DNA from: G963662905 sp963662905 | GTDB taxonomy: Bacteria > Bacteroidota > Bacteroidia > Bacteroidales > WRLA01 | Direction of reading: 5' to 3' | Assembly (NCBI GenBank): GCA_963662905.2 | Contig: CAXXFD010000003.1 | Location: 496,001-560,000 of the forward strand | DNA length: 64,000 nt | In this document: positions 33,218-41,218 of the stretch, one piece after another | Layout of the letters: each line of letters opens with the position of its first letter | Position numbering within the stretch: position 1 is the stretch's first letter | The notes under the pieces: generated by a model | The model's input: the letters and a program-made list of their open reading frames with translations, nothing else | What the model was told of the DNA's origin: nothing | Database searches by the model: none | Translations under genes and position numbers: made by a program

Positions 33218-36200
33218 ATGAAAAAACAAATTGGAATCATATTGCTTTTCCTGTTTTTAATACCGCATACGGCTTTCAGCGGCGAAGAACATCAATTCCT
33301 GTCATTAACGAATGATAACGGACTGTCTGCCAGCCTCGTAACATCTATCGTTAAGGACAGTCTCGGTTTTATGTGGTTTAGCACTTCTGATGGCCTGAAC
33401 CGCTTTGACGGGCAGGAGTTTAAGGTTTTCCGTCAAAACATCAATGATCCGCACTCCCTTCCTGCAGAGAATATAAGACGGTCATTTATTGATTTTGAAG
33501 GCAAGCTTTGGCTGTCCACTGTTGACAGTGGTTTATGCGTTATGGATCCCTACACGGAAAAATTCTATAAAATTCGTCCACCCGGCCCATTCGACAAAAT
33601 GAATATCATGAGCATCACCTCAGATAAAAACAATAATATCTGGGCAGGAACATGGACACAAGGGCTTTTATTTTATGATCAGAAAAACAAAGAATCAAAA
33701 TTAATTCACCTCCCATCACAGCGCAGCGACAATAAACCCGTGAATATAAGGGATATGCTGTTTATTGGGGACACTTTATGGATCGCCACACAACATCAGG
33801 GATTAATCAAATATTTGCCCGGATCAGGGATATTACGGCAGTTTTTCACGATTGGGATGGACATTATTGATACACTCAATTCTATTCATACCCTGGCCTA
33901 TAATGGTGAATATCTTTGGCTTGGAACTACCCGTTCATATCTTTTCCGTTTTGACCTGAACACCCATGAGACTTTGCATATTGAATATCTCAACAAGGAA
34001 TACGATCACTCATTCCGCACGGTTACCGACCTGCTTTTTCAGGGAAAAGATTCGTTGTGGATATCCAGCACCGATGGAGGGCTTTTCCTCTTGAATACGG
34101 CAACGCTCCAGGCAGATATCTTCTCCTGCGAAGAAATGAAACACGGCCTGAACTACAATTCAATCAGCTGTTTATACCTCGACAATCAAAATATTTTATG
34201 GGTTGGAAACAATGGAATGGGGATCAATTATTTCAGGCCGGAAGACAAACGGTTTGAGCTGTTTTCAACATCAGAAATATCAGATTACCAGCTGGATTTC
34301 AAGAGTGTACGCGCAATTAATAAACATAAAGACCATATATACATAGGCGGATATAACGGTATTAATGAAATCAATACAAAAACAAATAAAACCACATATA
34401 TTTTAGATGAAACTCCTGTATATTCCATTGCCATTGACAGTATCAACAACCAAATCATTATAGGTACTGAAGGCGCTAATATATTTTCCTACAAACCGAA
34501 CACAATGGAATTAAAGCGCCATCTGCTTGAATTTCAAAAGAAAAACGGAGCAAAAATCCGATTGGAATTTATATATAAAATCCTACCAATAGGCAACAAG
34601 CGGTTTTTACTGGGAACCATGAAAGGTGTAGCCATCCTCAACGAAAAAACACTCGAAATTGAGGCATTTTACGAACATGAACCCGGCAAGGCAAACAGTC
34701 TTCAGCCCGGATATGTTTTCAGCCTTTTTAAAGATTCCCGCAACCGGATATGGGTTGGGACAGACGGAGGCGGGCTGAGCCTTTTTGATATTGAAAGCGG
34801 CACTTTCACAAGGTATAATGTTTCAAACACAGACAATGCACTGCTTTCGAATGTAATACTGAGTATTAATGAAGACAATGAAGGCAAACTCTGGTTAGGC
34901 ACGGACCGCGGTTTATGCTGTTTTGTTCCTGAAGGGAAGGTTTTCATCGCTATTACAACCGAAGACGGCCTGCCCAACAGCACTGTGTATGCCATTTTGA
35001 TAGACCAAAACGGCAAACTCTGGCTCAGCACCAATCAGGGAATTTGTTCTTATGATCAGGAAAACGGGAATATTGAGCAATTTACCACACGAGATGGCCT
35101 GATGAACAATGAATTCAATAAAGCGGCTTATTTTAAAGATACTGAAGGTTTTATATATTTCGGAGGAGTGGACGGCGTGGTAGGTTTCGACCCGTCCAAA
35201 ATAAATTTGGGAAGACGGCAGCAAGCCCCTGTTTTCAGCAAAATATCAGTATCTAATTCCCCTATTGAGACCGACACTATCATTCCTTATAAGAGGATGT
35301 TCCATATCCTTCCCAACTATCATTTTATCAGTTTTGAGGTTTCCAGCCTGAATTATCTATACCCCGGTGAAAACCAGTACCAATACCGGCTGCTCGGGCT
35401 TTCTGACCAATGGATCAATAACGGGAAAAACAGCTCCGTTTCCCTGGTCGATCCAACTCCAGGCGAATACGAACTCCAGGTACGCACATCGCTTAATGGG
35501 CATAACTGGGTTGAGACAAAAAACAATATCAAGCTGACTGTAAAGCCGCGTTTAATTGAATCAAAATGGTTCATTATCTCAATGGTCATACTCCTTTTCC
35601 TGCTCGTGTTTATTATTTTTCAAATCCGTTTCCGTTACTTAAAGGCACAGGAAATCCTCCTGCAAAAGCTGGTTGACCGCCGCACGCATGAGCTCAGCGA
35701 TTCCAATAAAAACCTAAAAAAGGAAATTTCCATCCGTGAAGCAACAGAACAACAATTGCGCGAAGCCAATAATACCAAGGACAAATTTTTCAGCATTATA
35801 GCACACGATCTTCGTTCGCCATTTATGAGCTTACAGGGCTTTTCTGATTTATTGATGCAGGAATGGGATGATTATAACGAAAAGGAAAAACAGGAAATGG
35901 TGCGCAAAATCAACAAAAACTCCCGCACTACTTTCCGTTTGCTCAACAGCTTGCTCGAATGGTCGCGCCTGCAGCAAGGCACCATTAAAGCGCGGCTTTC
36001 AGCCATCAACGCCTGCACTATTGCAAATGAAGTCATGAACGAAATATCGGCACAGGCCGAAATAAAAAACATCAGGATGGATTGCCGGTGCGATCAGGGC
36101 ATCAAACTTATTGGCGATGAAAACATGTTGGCCACAGTTTTGAGGAACATCCTTTCCAATTCGATCAAATTCACCCATAACAACGGACTGATCCAATGCT

Positions 36201-36448
36201 CCGTTGAGGAAACAATCCATAAAGTGCGCATCACCATTGAAGACAATGGTATTGGCATGGATGATGAAACCGGCAAAAACCTTTTCCGCATTGAGAACAA
36301 CAGCCGCGAAGGCACCAATGGAGAAAAAGGCAGCGGTTTTGGACTGGCCATTGCAGCCGAGCTGATCCGCCTGATGAAAGGAAGCATTCAAGTAGAAAGC
36401 CAGATAAGTCAGGGCAGCCGGTTTATCATTGAGCTTCCCCGCGCTTAA
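33218..36448 (+). CDS. Two-component propeller sensor histidine kinase
   Basis: A 1076-residue membrane kinase. A signal peptide (MKKQIGIILLFLFLIPHTAF) is followed by a periplasmic double propeller built of Reg_prop repeats (for example DSLGFMWFSTSDGLNRFDG, NGKLWLSTNQGICSYD) up to about 660, a Y_Y_Y domain (about 690-775) and one membrane segment (about 786-807). HisKA has H863 in IIAHDLRSPF, and HATPase has NILSNSIKFTHNNG, EDNGIGMDDE and GSGFGLAIA. It ends there: the receiver and AraC output found in Bacteroides hybrid two-component proteins are absent, so a separate regulator is needed. None is adjacent. Relatives often sense carbohydrates, but the ligand here is unknown. Confidence 0.9.
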   Translation: MKKQIGIILLFLFLIPHTAFSGEEHQFLSLTNDNGLSASLVTSIVKDSLGFMWFSTSDGLNRFDGQEFKVFRQNINDPHSLPAENIRRSFIDFEGKLWLSTVDSGLCVMDPYTEKFYKIRPPGPFDKMNIMSITSDKNNNIWAGTWTQGLLFYDQKNKESKLIHLPSQRSDNKPVNIRDMLFIGDTLWIATQHQGLIKYLPGSGILRQFFTIGMDIIDTLNSIHTLAYNGEYLWLGTTRSYLFRFDLNTHETLHIEYLNKEYDHSFRTVTDLLFQGKDSLWISSTDGGLFLLNTATLQADIFSCEEMKHGLNYNSISCLYLDNQNILWVGNNGMGINYFRPEDKRFELFSTSEISDYQLDFKSVRAINKHKDHIYIGGYNGINEINTKTNKTTYILDETPVYSIAIDSINNQIIIGTEGANIFSYKPNTMELKRHLLEFQKKNGAKIRLEFIYKILPIGNKRFLLGTMKGVAILNEKTLEIEAFYEHEPGKANSLQPGYVFSLFKDSRNRIWVGTDGGGLSLFDIESGTFTRYNVSNTDNALLSNVILSINEDNEGKLWLGTDRGLCCFVPEGKVFIAITTEDGLPNSTVYAILIDQNGKLWLSTNQGICSYDQENGNIEQFTTRDGLMNNEFNKAAYFKDTEGFIYFGGVDGVVGFDPSKINLGRRQQAPVFSKISVSNSPIETDTIIPYKRMFHILPNYHFISFEVSSLNYLYPGENQYQYRLLGLSDQWINNGKNSSVSLVDPTPGEYELQVRTSLNGHNWVETKNNIKLTVKPRLIESKWFIISMVILLFLLVFIIFQIRFRYLKAQEILLQKLVDRRTHELSDSNKNLKKEISIREATEQQLREANNTKDKFFSIIAHDLRSPFMSLQGFSDLLMQEWDDYNEKEKQEMVRKINKNSRTTFRLLNSLLEWSRLQQGTIKARLSAINACTIANEVMNEISAQAEIKNIRMDCRCDQGIKLIGDENMLATVLRNILSNSIKFTHNNGLIQCSVEETIHKVRITIEDNGIGMDDETGKNLFRIENNSREGTNGEKGSGFGLAIAAELIRLMKGSIQVESQISQGSRFIIELPRA

Positions 36449-36564
36449 TATATGCCTTCACTATATTGAAACTTTCCAAATTTCTGCCAGAGATTCCAAA
36501 ACCTGCAATTTTCATTACATTAGCACGTCATTAAAATGATAGTTAACAACCTAAATAAAGCACT

Positions 36565-37143
36565 ATGGAAAAATCGATCAAAGGAACAAAAACAGAACAA
36601 AATTTATTAAAATCGTTTGCCGGAGAAAGTCAGGCAAAAAACCGTTATGAATTCTTTGCCAAAGTAGCCAAGAAAGAAGGTTATGAGCAGATTTCACGCA
36701 TTTTTCAGGAAACAGCAAACCAGGAAAAAGAACATGCCAAGCGCTTCTTTAAATTTCTGGAAGGCGGTATGGTAGAAATTACAGCCTCCTACCCTGCCGG
36801 GATTATCGGAACAACCGAAGAAAACCTGAAAGCTGCTGCTGAAGGCGAAAACGAAGAATGGACAGAACTCTATCCTGAATTTGCGGAAGTAGCGATGGAA
36901 GAAGGCTTCCCTAAAATAGCCACAGCATTTAAGATGATTGCCAAAGTGGAAGCCGAGCACGAACGTATTTACCTGAAACTGCTGCAAAATATCTCTGAAG
37001 ACAAAGTATTTATGCGCGAAGGAAAAGTTTGGTGGAAGTGCATCAACTGCGGTTATATATACGAAAGCAAAAAAGCCCTGCAAACCTGCCCAGCATGCTT
37101 GCACCCACAGGCTTATATGCAGCTTAAGGAAGACAATATTTAA
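36565..37143 (+). CDS. rbr: Rubrerythrin
   Basis: A 192-residue non-haem di-iron protein. The four-helix domain (1-145) has E-x2-H type iron ligands in FAGESQAKNRYEFFAKVA, ETANQEKEHAKRFF and IAKVEAEHERIY. The C-terminal rubredoxin-like domain has two CxxC pairs (CINCGYIY and CPACLH). It reduces hydrogen peroxide in the cytoplasm using rubredoxin-type electron transfer, a standard oxygen defence of anaerobes. The length is normal. A hairpin with GGCT arms follows the stop codon. Confidence 0.95.
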   Translation: MEKSIKGTKTEQNLLKSFAGESQAKNRYEFFAKVAKKEGYEQISRIFQETANQEKEHAKRFFKFLEGGMVEITASYPAGIIGTTEENLKAAAEGENEEWTELYPEFAEVAMEEGFPKIATAFKMIAKVEAEHERIYLKLLQNISEDKVFMREGKVWWKCINCGYIYESKKALQTCPACLHPQAYMQLKEDNI

Positions 37144-37159
37144 TAATTGCATACTGTAC

Positions 37160-37187
37160 AGGCTTCATTTCTTAGGGAATGGAGCCT
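37160..37187 (+). terminator. Probable terminator hairpin after rubrerythrin
   Basis: AGGCTTCATT pairs with AATGGAGCCT (one G-T pair) around TTCTTAGGG-like loop bases. The following T-run is weak. Confidence 0.45.
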
Positions 37188-37257
37188 TTGCCAAACTTTT
37201 GGGCATTGATGGCGATCCTTATGAAGGCTTATTGTAATTTGGGCGGAAAACTAAAAA

Positions 37258-37566
37258 CTAATCCTCTTTCTTCTCATAAAAAGTCATCCCAATGCGATGG
37301 ATGTGATCTATTAGATCCGGATTTTCAATTTGATGAAATAGTGATAAATCAATTTTATAAGGCAAGAGCAGATCATCCAGCTCATTTTCAATTTTCAGGA
37401 GTACGCTCAAGTCCAGGTTTTCTCCAATTAAGGTCAAGTCAATATCCGATCCATTACGGTAATTTCCTTTAGCCCTTGAGCCGTAGATTACAGCCTTTTC
37501 AACCGCCTTATGCTTTTCAAACACTGATTGAATTTTAATAATATGATGTTCCTTTAAACCAAACAT
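37258..37566 (-). CDS. MNT-type nucleotidyltransferase of a HEPN/MNT pair
   Basis: A 102-residue minimal nucleotidyltransferase: AVIYGSRAKGNYRNGSDIDL holds G29-S30, D41 and D43, and KIDLSLF carries the third acidic position. It starts 3 bp after the stop of the HEPN gene, the reverse gene order to the pair at 2.2-3.1 kb. It is the HI0073-like partner of the HI0074-type protein. By analogy it is the antitoxin and may modify the HEPN protein. Confidence 0.85.
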   Translation of the reverse strand: MFGLKEHHIIKIQSVFEKHKAVEKAVIYGSRAKGNYRNGSDIDLTLIGENLDLSVLLKIENELDDLLLPYKIDLSLFHQIENPDLIDHIHRIGMTFYEKKED

Positions 37567-37569
37567 AAG

Positions 37570-38064
37570 CTAATCAAATAATTCGGTTTGTTGCCCGGAC
37601 CGGTATTGTTCCATTTTTTGCTGAAAGGACAAAAAGGCCGGATAATAAACGCGGACAACTTTCAGGAAGATATCTTCAGCAGTTTCTTCATTATATGTGT
37701 GCAAAGTCTTATTCCGGCTTATAATCATTTCCATCCACACATCTCCATCATTGATTAACTCAGCCTGAAAAGCTTCCCTTGTAGCATCTTTTGAACCAAA
37801 TACCTTTATGTCACCAACTTCCAGTAAAAAATCCTTCATCACATTCCAAGCCAGCTCGTGTGTATATTCAAATCTCTGTATAACAGCTTCTTTCATGAAT
37901 TCAGTCTGAATTTCATCCTCCTCTTCAGAATTATTGGCACTAAAGTAATTATCCTGATCTTCTAATTCCAGTTCCACAAATTTAACAGCTTCTGAAAGCT
38001 TCTTAAAAGCCTTATTATAATTTGAGAACCGTTGCATCCAGCGTATATCTTTATTTTCTGTCAT
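37570..38064 (-). CDS. HEPN protein (HI0074-type nucleotidyltransferase substrate-binding), probable toxin
   Basis: A 164-residue helical protein. RFEYTHELAWNVMKDFL and DVWMEMIISRNKTLHTYNEE match the HI0074 family; the R-x4-H motif is R117 to H122, the HEPN RNase motif. An acidic insert (SANNSEEEDEIQTEF, about 42-56) makes it longer than the usual 130-145 residues. The MNT partner follows by 3 bp, so the two form one transcript. A TATCTTTG promoter lies at 38089-38096. Role as RNA-cleaving toxin is inferred from studied HEPN/MNT systems. Confidence 0.85.
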   Translation of the reverse strand: MTENKDIRWMQRFSNYNKAFKKLSEAVKFVELELEDQDNYFSANNSEEEDEIQTEFMKEAVIQRFEYTHELAWNVMKDFLLEVGDIKVFGSKDATREAFQAELINDGDVWMEMIISRNKTLHTYNEETAEDIFLKVVRVYYPAFLSFQQKMEQYRSGQQTELFD

Positions 38065-38088
38065 TGAATTAAAAAATTAAGCCTTTCA

Positions 38089-38096
38089 CAAAGATA
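38089..38096 (-). promoter_or_regulatory. Bacteroidota -7 element for the HEPN/MNT pair
   Basis: Minus-strand TATCTTTG, 24 bp before the ATG at 38062-38064. Confidence 0.55.
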
Positions 38097-38171
38097 CGAT
38101 TTGTGCCGGGTTTAAGGCGATCAATCTACAAAAACTACACAACAAAGCATTATGGGCATGCATTTGCAAAA

Positions 38172-38205
38172 AACCTTCTCAGGATTGGCATATCCTGAGA
38201 AAGTT
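38172..38205. terminator. Terminator after citF, bidirectional in form
   Basis: CTTCTCAGGAT pairs with ATCCTGAGAAG-like bases, with A/T runs on both sides. It serves the minus-strand citrate lyase genes. Confidence 0.75.
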
Positions 38206-38223
38206 TTTTTTTACAACTAACTG

Positions 38224-39792
38224 TTAATCAGTAATAACTTTTCGCACGGAGTCGATTACCGTACCATCGACCCATTTGATCACGGCAATGATTTCATCGC
38301 TGAGATTGGGCTTGGCCGGTTTACCGCAAATGCGTTCTGCTTCCTCTTTCAGTTCTTCAATGGTACGGATTGGCAGATCGGAATCTTTCAGTTTTTCGAT
38401 CAGGTCGGTACGTTTTGGGTTGATGGCGATACCACGTTCGGTTACGATTACATCGATCAGTTCGCCGGGGCCAACCAGTGTTGTTACTTCATCGCGGATT
38501 ACCGGCATACGGTCGCGGAAAAGTGGAATAGGAAGGATGGTACATTTGGAGAAAAGGCAGTTTTGCCAGCCGCCAATTCCGTGCAGCAGGTAACCATCGG
38601 AATGCGTCACCACATTGGCATTGAAATTCACATCCACTTCGGTAGCGCCCAGCACAACAACATCAATCATAGAGGCAAAATTACCTTTGCCATGGTAGTT
38701 GTAGCTGGTAAAGGGGCTGGTATTTACATGCCCCGGATTTTCGCGCATGGAGCGCACGCCTTCCAGGTCGAAAGTCTGGCCATCGAGAATATAATCCACC
38801 AGGCCATCTTCGAGCATTTTTACCGGATATTCGTTACTTCCGGCACGGATAAAACGTGCTTTAATATTGCGTTCCTTAAGCATTTCAGCAAAATAAATCC
38901 CAATACTGAGCGATGTACCACCTGCTCCGGCCTGATAGGAAAACCCATCTTTTACAATGCCTGCTTCATCACAGAATTTTGCCGTCATTTCGGCAATCAA
39001 AAGACGATCGGGCGATTTTGTGATTTTTGTTGTTCCGGAAATGATTTTCTCGGGCAAGCCCACCTGATCAACTTTTACTGTATAGTCCACATAATTACCA
39101 TGGATTTGCCAGGGGATGCAGGGGAATGGCACCAAATTATCAGTAACCACAATCACTTTATCGGCATATTGAGAATCGCCGAGTGCAAAACCCAGCAGGC
39201 CACAGGCAGCAGGACCGTCAACGCCATTGGCATTACCAAAGGCATCGGCTGTCGGGGCAGCGATTACCGCGATATCGATTTGCACATCACCATCCTGAAT
39301 TGCCTGATAACGGCCACCATGTGAGCGCAAAACGCCAAGACCTTTCATCTTGCCTTCGGAAGCAAATTTACCCAGTGGGCCGTTCATGCTACCTTCAATA
39401 CGGTTAATGGTTCCATCTTCAAGGTATTTGATCAGGTGAGCCTGACAGGGAAAAGATGCCGAAGGATACCAAACCAGGTCTTTCACGCCCAGTTCGTGGG
39501 CAATATCAAAAATCTGATTGGCAATCAAGTCGCCATTGCGGAAATGATGATGTGTTGAAATCGTCATTCCATCGCGCAGACCCGATTTGATCAATGCATC
39601 TTTCAGTGACGGAACCAGCTTGTTTCCATCATCGGGATAATTGGCACAAGAAGAAATGCGCGGGGCAAATTTCCTGCCATCGGGTATATATTTTCCAACG
39701 CCCTGATAAGGGATGGCTTGTTTTCCGTTGATTTCCGTCGGAACGATGCGCCCGGCGGCATTTTTTACCAGCTTATCGTATTTTTTGTTCAT
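38224..39792 (-). CDS. citF: Citrate lyase alpha subunit (citrate CoA-transferase)
   Basis: A 522-residue protein of the CitF family (MTISTHHHFRNGDLIANQIF, SYQAGAGGTSLSIGIYFAEM, FTSYNYHGKGNFASMIDVVV). CitF swaps acetyl for citrate on the acyl-carrier subunit; CitE then splits citryl into acetyl-ACP and oxaloacetate. The acetyl-ACP is regenerated. It lies 10 bp downstream of the fused citD-citE gene in one minus-strand operon. Full length. No citC, citG or citX needed for prosthetic group making and acetylation is in the window, nor a citrate carrier, so those must lie elsewhere. Confidence 0.93.
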   Translation of the reverse strand: MNKKYDKLVKNAAGRIVPTEINGKQAIPYQGVGKYIPDGRKFAPRISSCANYPDDGNKLVPSLKDALIKSGLRDGMTISTHHHFRNGDLIANQIFDIAHELGVKDLVWYPSASFPCQAHLIKYLEDGTINRIEGSMNGPLGKFASEGKMKGLGVLRSHGGRYQAIQDGDVQIDIAVIAAPTADAFGNANGVDGPAACGLLGFALGDSQYADKVIVVTDNLVPFPCIPWQIHGNYVDYTVKVDQVGLPEKIISGTTKITKSPDRLLIAEMTAKFCDEAGIVKDGFSYQAGAGGTSLSIGIYFAEMLKERNIKARFIRAGSNEYPVKMLEDGLVDYILDGQTFDLEGVRSMRENPGHVNTSPFTSYNYHGKGNFASMIDVVVLGATEVDVNFNANVVTHSDGYLLHGIGGWQNCLFSKCTILPIPLFRDRMPVIRDEVTTLVGPGELIDVIVTERGIAINPKRTDLIEKLKDSDLPIRTIEELKEEAERICGKPAKPNLSDEIIAVIKWVDGTVIDSVRKVITD

Positions 39793-39802
39793 CTTGTTTT
39801 GC

Positions 39803-41041
39803 TTATTCGTTTGGAATTAAAAAGGCATCGCGCCAGTTTTCTTTAATCAGTCCCAGGCTCAGCGCCAGTTTGATGGTTTTTTCTGCACGTTTCACTACGG
39901 GCGGATCGATCATTTTGGAGCCCAGCGAAACCACGCCCAGGCCATTTTCTGTGGCAATGATAAAAGCATTGACAATTTTTTGTGCTTTCAGGATTTCTAT
40001 TTCAGAAGGCGCAAAATTTTCATGGATTACTTTGATCTGGCGCGGATGAATACAGCCCATACCATCGAAACCGAGCGATTTGGCATCGAGCACATTCACT
40101 CTCAGGGCTTCCATATCCGAAACATCGGAGAATACCGAGTCAATGGCCTGAATTCCGGCAGCTTTACAGGCATTCACCAATTGTGTACGGGCAAAATAAC
40201 TTTCGCGGCCTTCGTTGGTGCGCTGCGTGCCCAGGTCGGCGGTATAATCTTCCAGTCCAATTGCCAGGGCCGCTACATTATCGGCTGCAGAAGCAATTTC
40301 AAAAGCTTTGATCACACCCAAAGCACTTTCGATAATCGGCATCAGCCAGATATCATGCTTCACTCCTGTCCGTTCCTGAATTTCTGCAATCTTTTTATTC
40401 ACGGCCAAAATCTGATCTGCCGATTCACATTTGGGCACCAAAAGCAAATTCACAGGTTGCGGAACGATATAGTCCAGATCATCCAAACCTTTGGGAATCT
40501 GATTAATGCGAACCATACGTTCTGCGCCATAGAAATCCATGGCGCGCAGCGCATTGCGCACCAAAAAGCGTGCTTCATACTTTTTGTCATAGGCAACTGC
40601 ATCTTCGAGGTCGAGGATAATCCCGTTAGGCTTATGAATGCCCGCATTGAGCATCAGCTTCGGGCTGTTACCGGGCAGGTAAAGCCGGGAAAAGCGAAAC
40701 TGGTCTTTCGTGCTTTCATTGTTATTTTGTGGCAGGATTTCCGGCAGGAATTCCTTTTCGGTTTTCACCAATTGCTTAATAGCGGCTTCCATGCGTGCAG
40801 CCAGAACGCAGTCAATAGCCCCTGTGTCTACAATATGAAGCCTGCAATCAGGCAATTCATAAAAATCGAGGATGTCGTTTGCCAGTTTTTTGATGGAAGC
40901 ACCAAACAAGGCTTCAACCTTACTTTTAAGGTAAATCTCCCTACCACCATCCTGAAGGATTTCGATTTCCACATAGCAATCGGAACGAACGCTATCGCCC
41001 TGATTACCAGCAGATGCTTTTTGGTTATATATAATTTCCAT
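39803..41041 (-). CDS. Citrate lyase acyl-carrier and beta subunits fused (CitD-CitE)
   Basis: A 412-residue protein. Residues 1-105 match CitD, the citrate lyase acyl carrier: GDSVRSDCYVEIEIL with a Ser (probably S20) for the phosphoribosyl-dephospho-CoA group, then KLANDILDFYELPDCRLHIV. Residues from about 117 match CitE: FSRLYLPGNSPKLML, ILDLEDAVAYDKK, IGLEDYTADLG and GFDGMGCIHPRQIKVI. CitD and CitE are separate proteins in enterobacteria and are joined here. The ATG at 41039-41041 is chosen because a TATCTTTG promoter at 41087-41094 overlaps the TTG alternative at 41089. Confidence 0.9.
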   Translation of the reverse strand: MEIIYNQKASAGNQGDSVRSDCYVEIEILQDGGREIYLKSKVEALFGASIKKLANDILDFYELPDCRLHIVDTGAIDCVLAARMEAAIKQLVKTEKEFLPEILPQNNNESTKDQFRFSRLYLPGNSPKLMLNAGIHKPNGIILDLEDAVAYDKKYEARFLVRNALRAMDFYGAERMVRINQIPKGLDDLDYIVPQPVNLLLVPKCESADQILAVNKKIAEIQERTGVKHDIWLMPIIESALGVIKAFEIASAADNVAALAIGLEDYTADLGTQRTNEGRESYFARTQLVNACKAAGIQAIDSVFSDVSDMEALRVNVLDAKSLGFDGMGCIHPRQIKVIHENFAPSEIEILKAQKIVNAFIIATENGLGVVSLGSKMIDPPVVKRAEKTIKLALSLGLIKENWRDAFLIPNE

Positions 41042-41086
41042 AAATTTAGTTTTGGTAATCGTTCTATTTTGTTTATAGCCAATCAA

Positions 41087-41094
41087 CAAAGATA
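41087..41094 (-). promoter_or_regulatory. Bacteroidota -7 element for the citrate lyase operon
   Basis: Minus-strand TATCTTTG, 45 bp before the ATG of the citD-citE fusion. It decides that start. Confidence 0.55.
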
Positions 41095-41195
41095 GAAAGC
41101 TTTAACAATTCCCAATTAACCAGATGCTTGTTTAAATTCAGTCCATTCTTTTGGGGAATAAGCAAAGAAAATTCTGATTATCAATCTGCAATTCT

Positions 41196-41203
41196 TAATT
41201 TTG
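41196..41203 (+). promoter_or_regulatory. Bacteroidota -7 element for the CapD-like gene
   Basis: TAATTTTG, 15 bp before the ATG at 41219, overlapping the TTG at 41201. Confidence 0.5.
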
Positions 41204-41218
41204 CATCAAATTGAAGTA

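Noticed and set aside
41087..41203. TTG starts for the citD-citE fusion (41089) and the CapD-like gene (41201)
   Set aside because: Both fall inside TAnnTTTG promoter elements, and the downstream ATG codons give the family N-termini.
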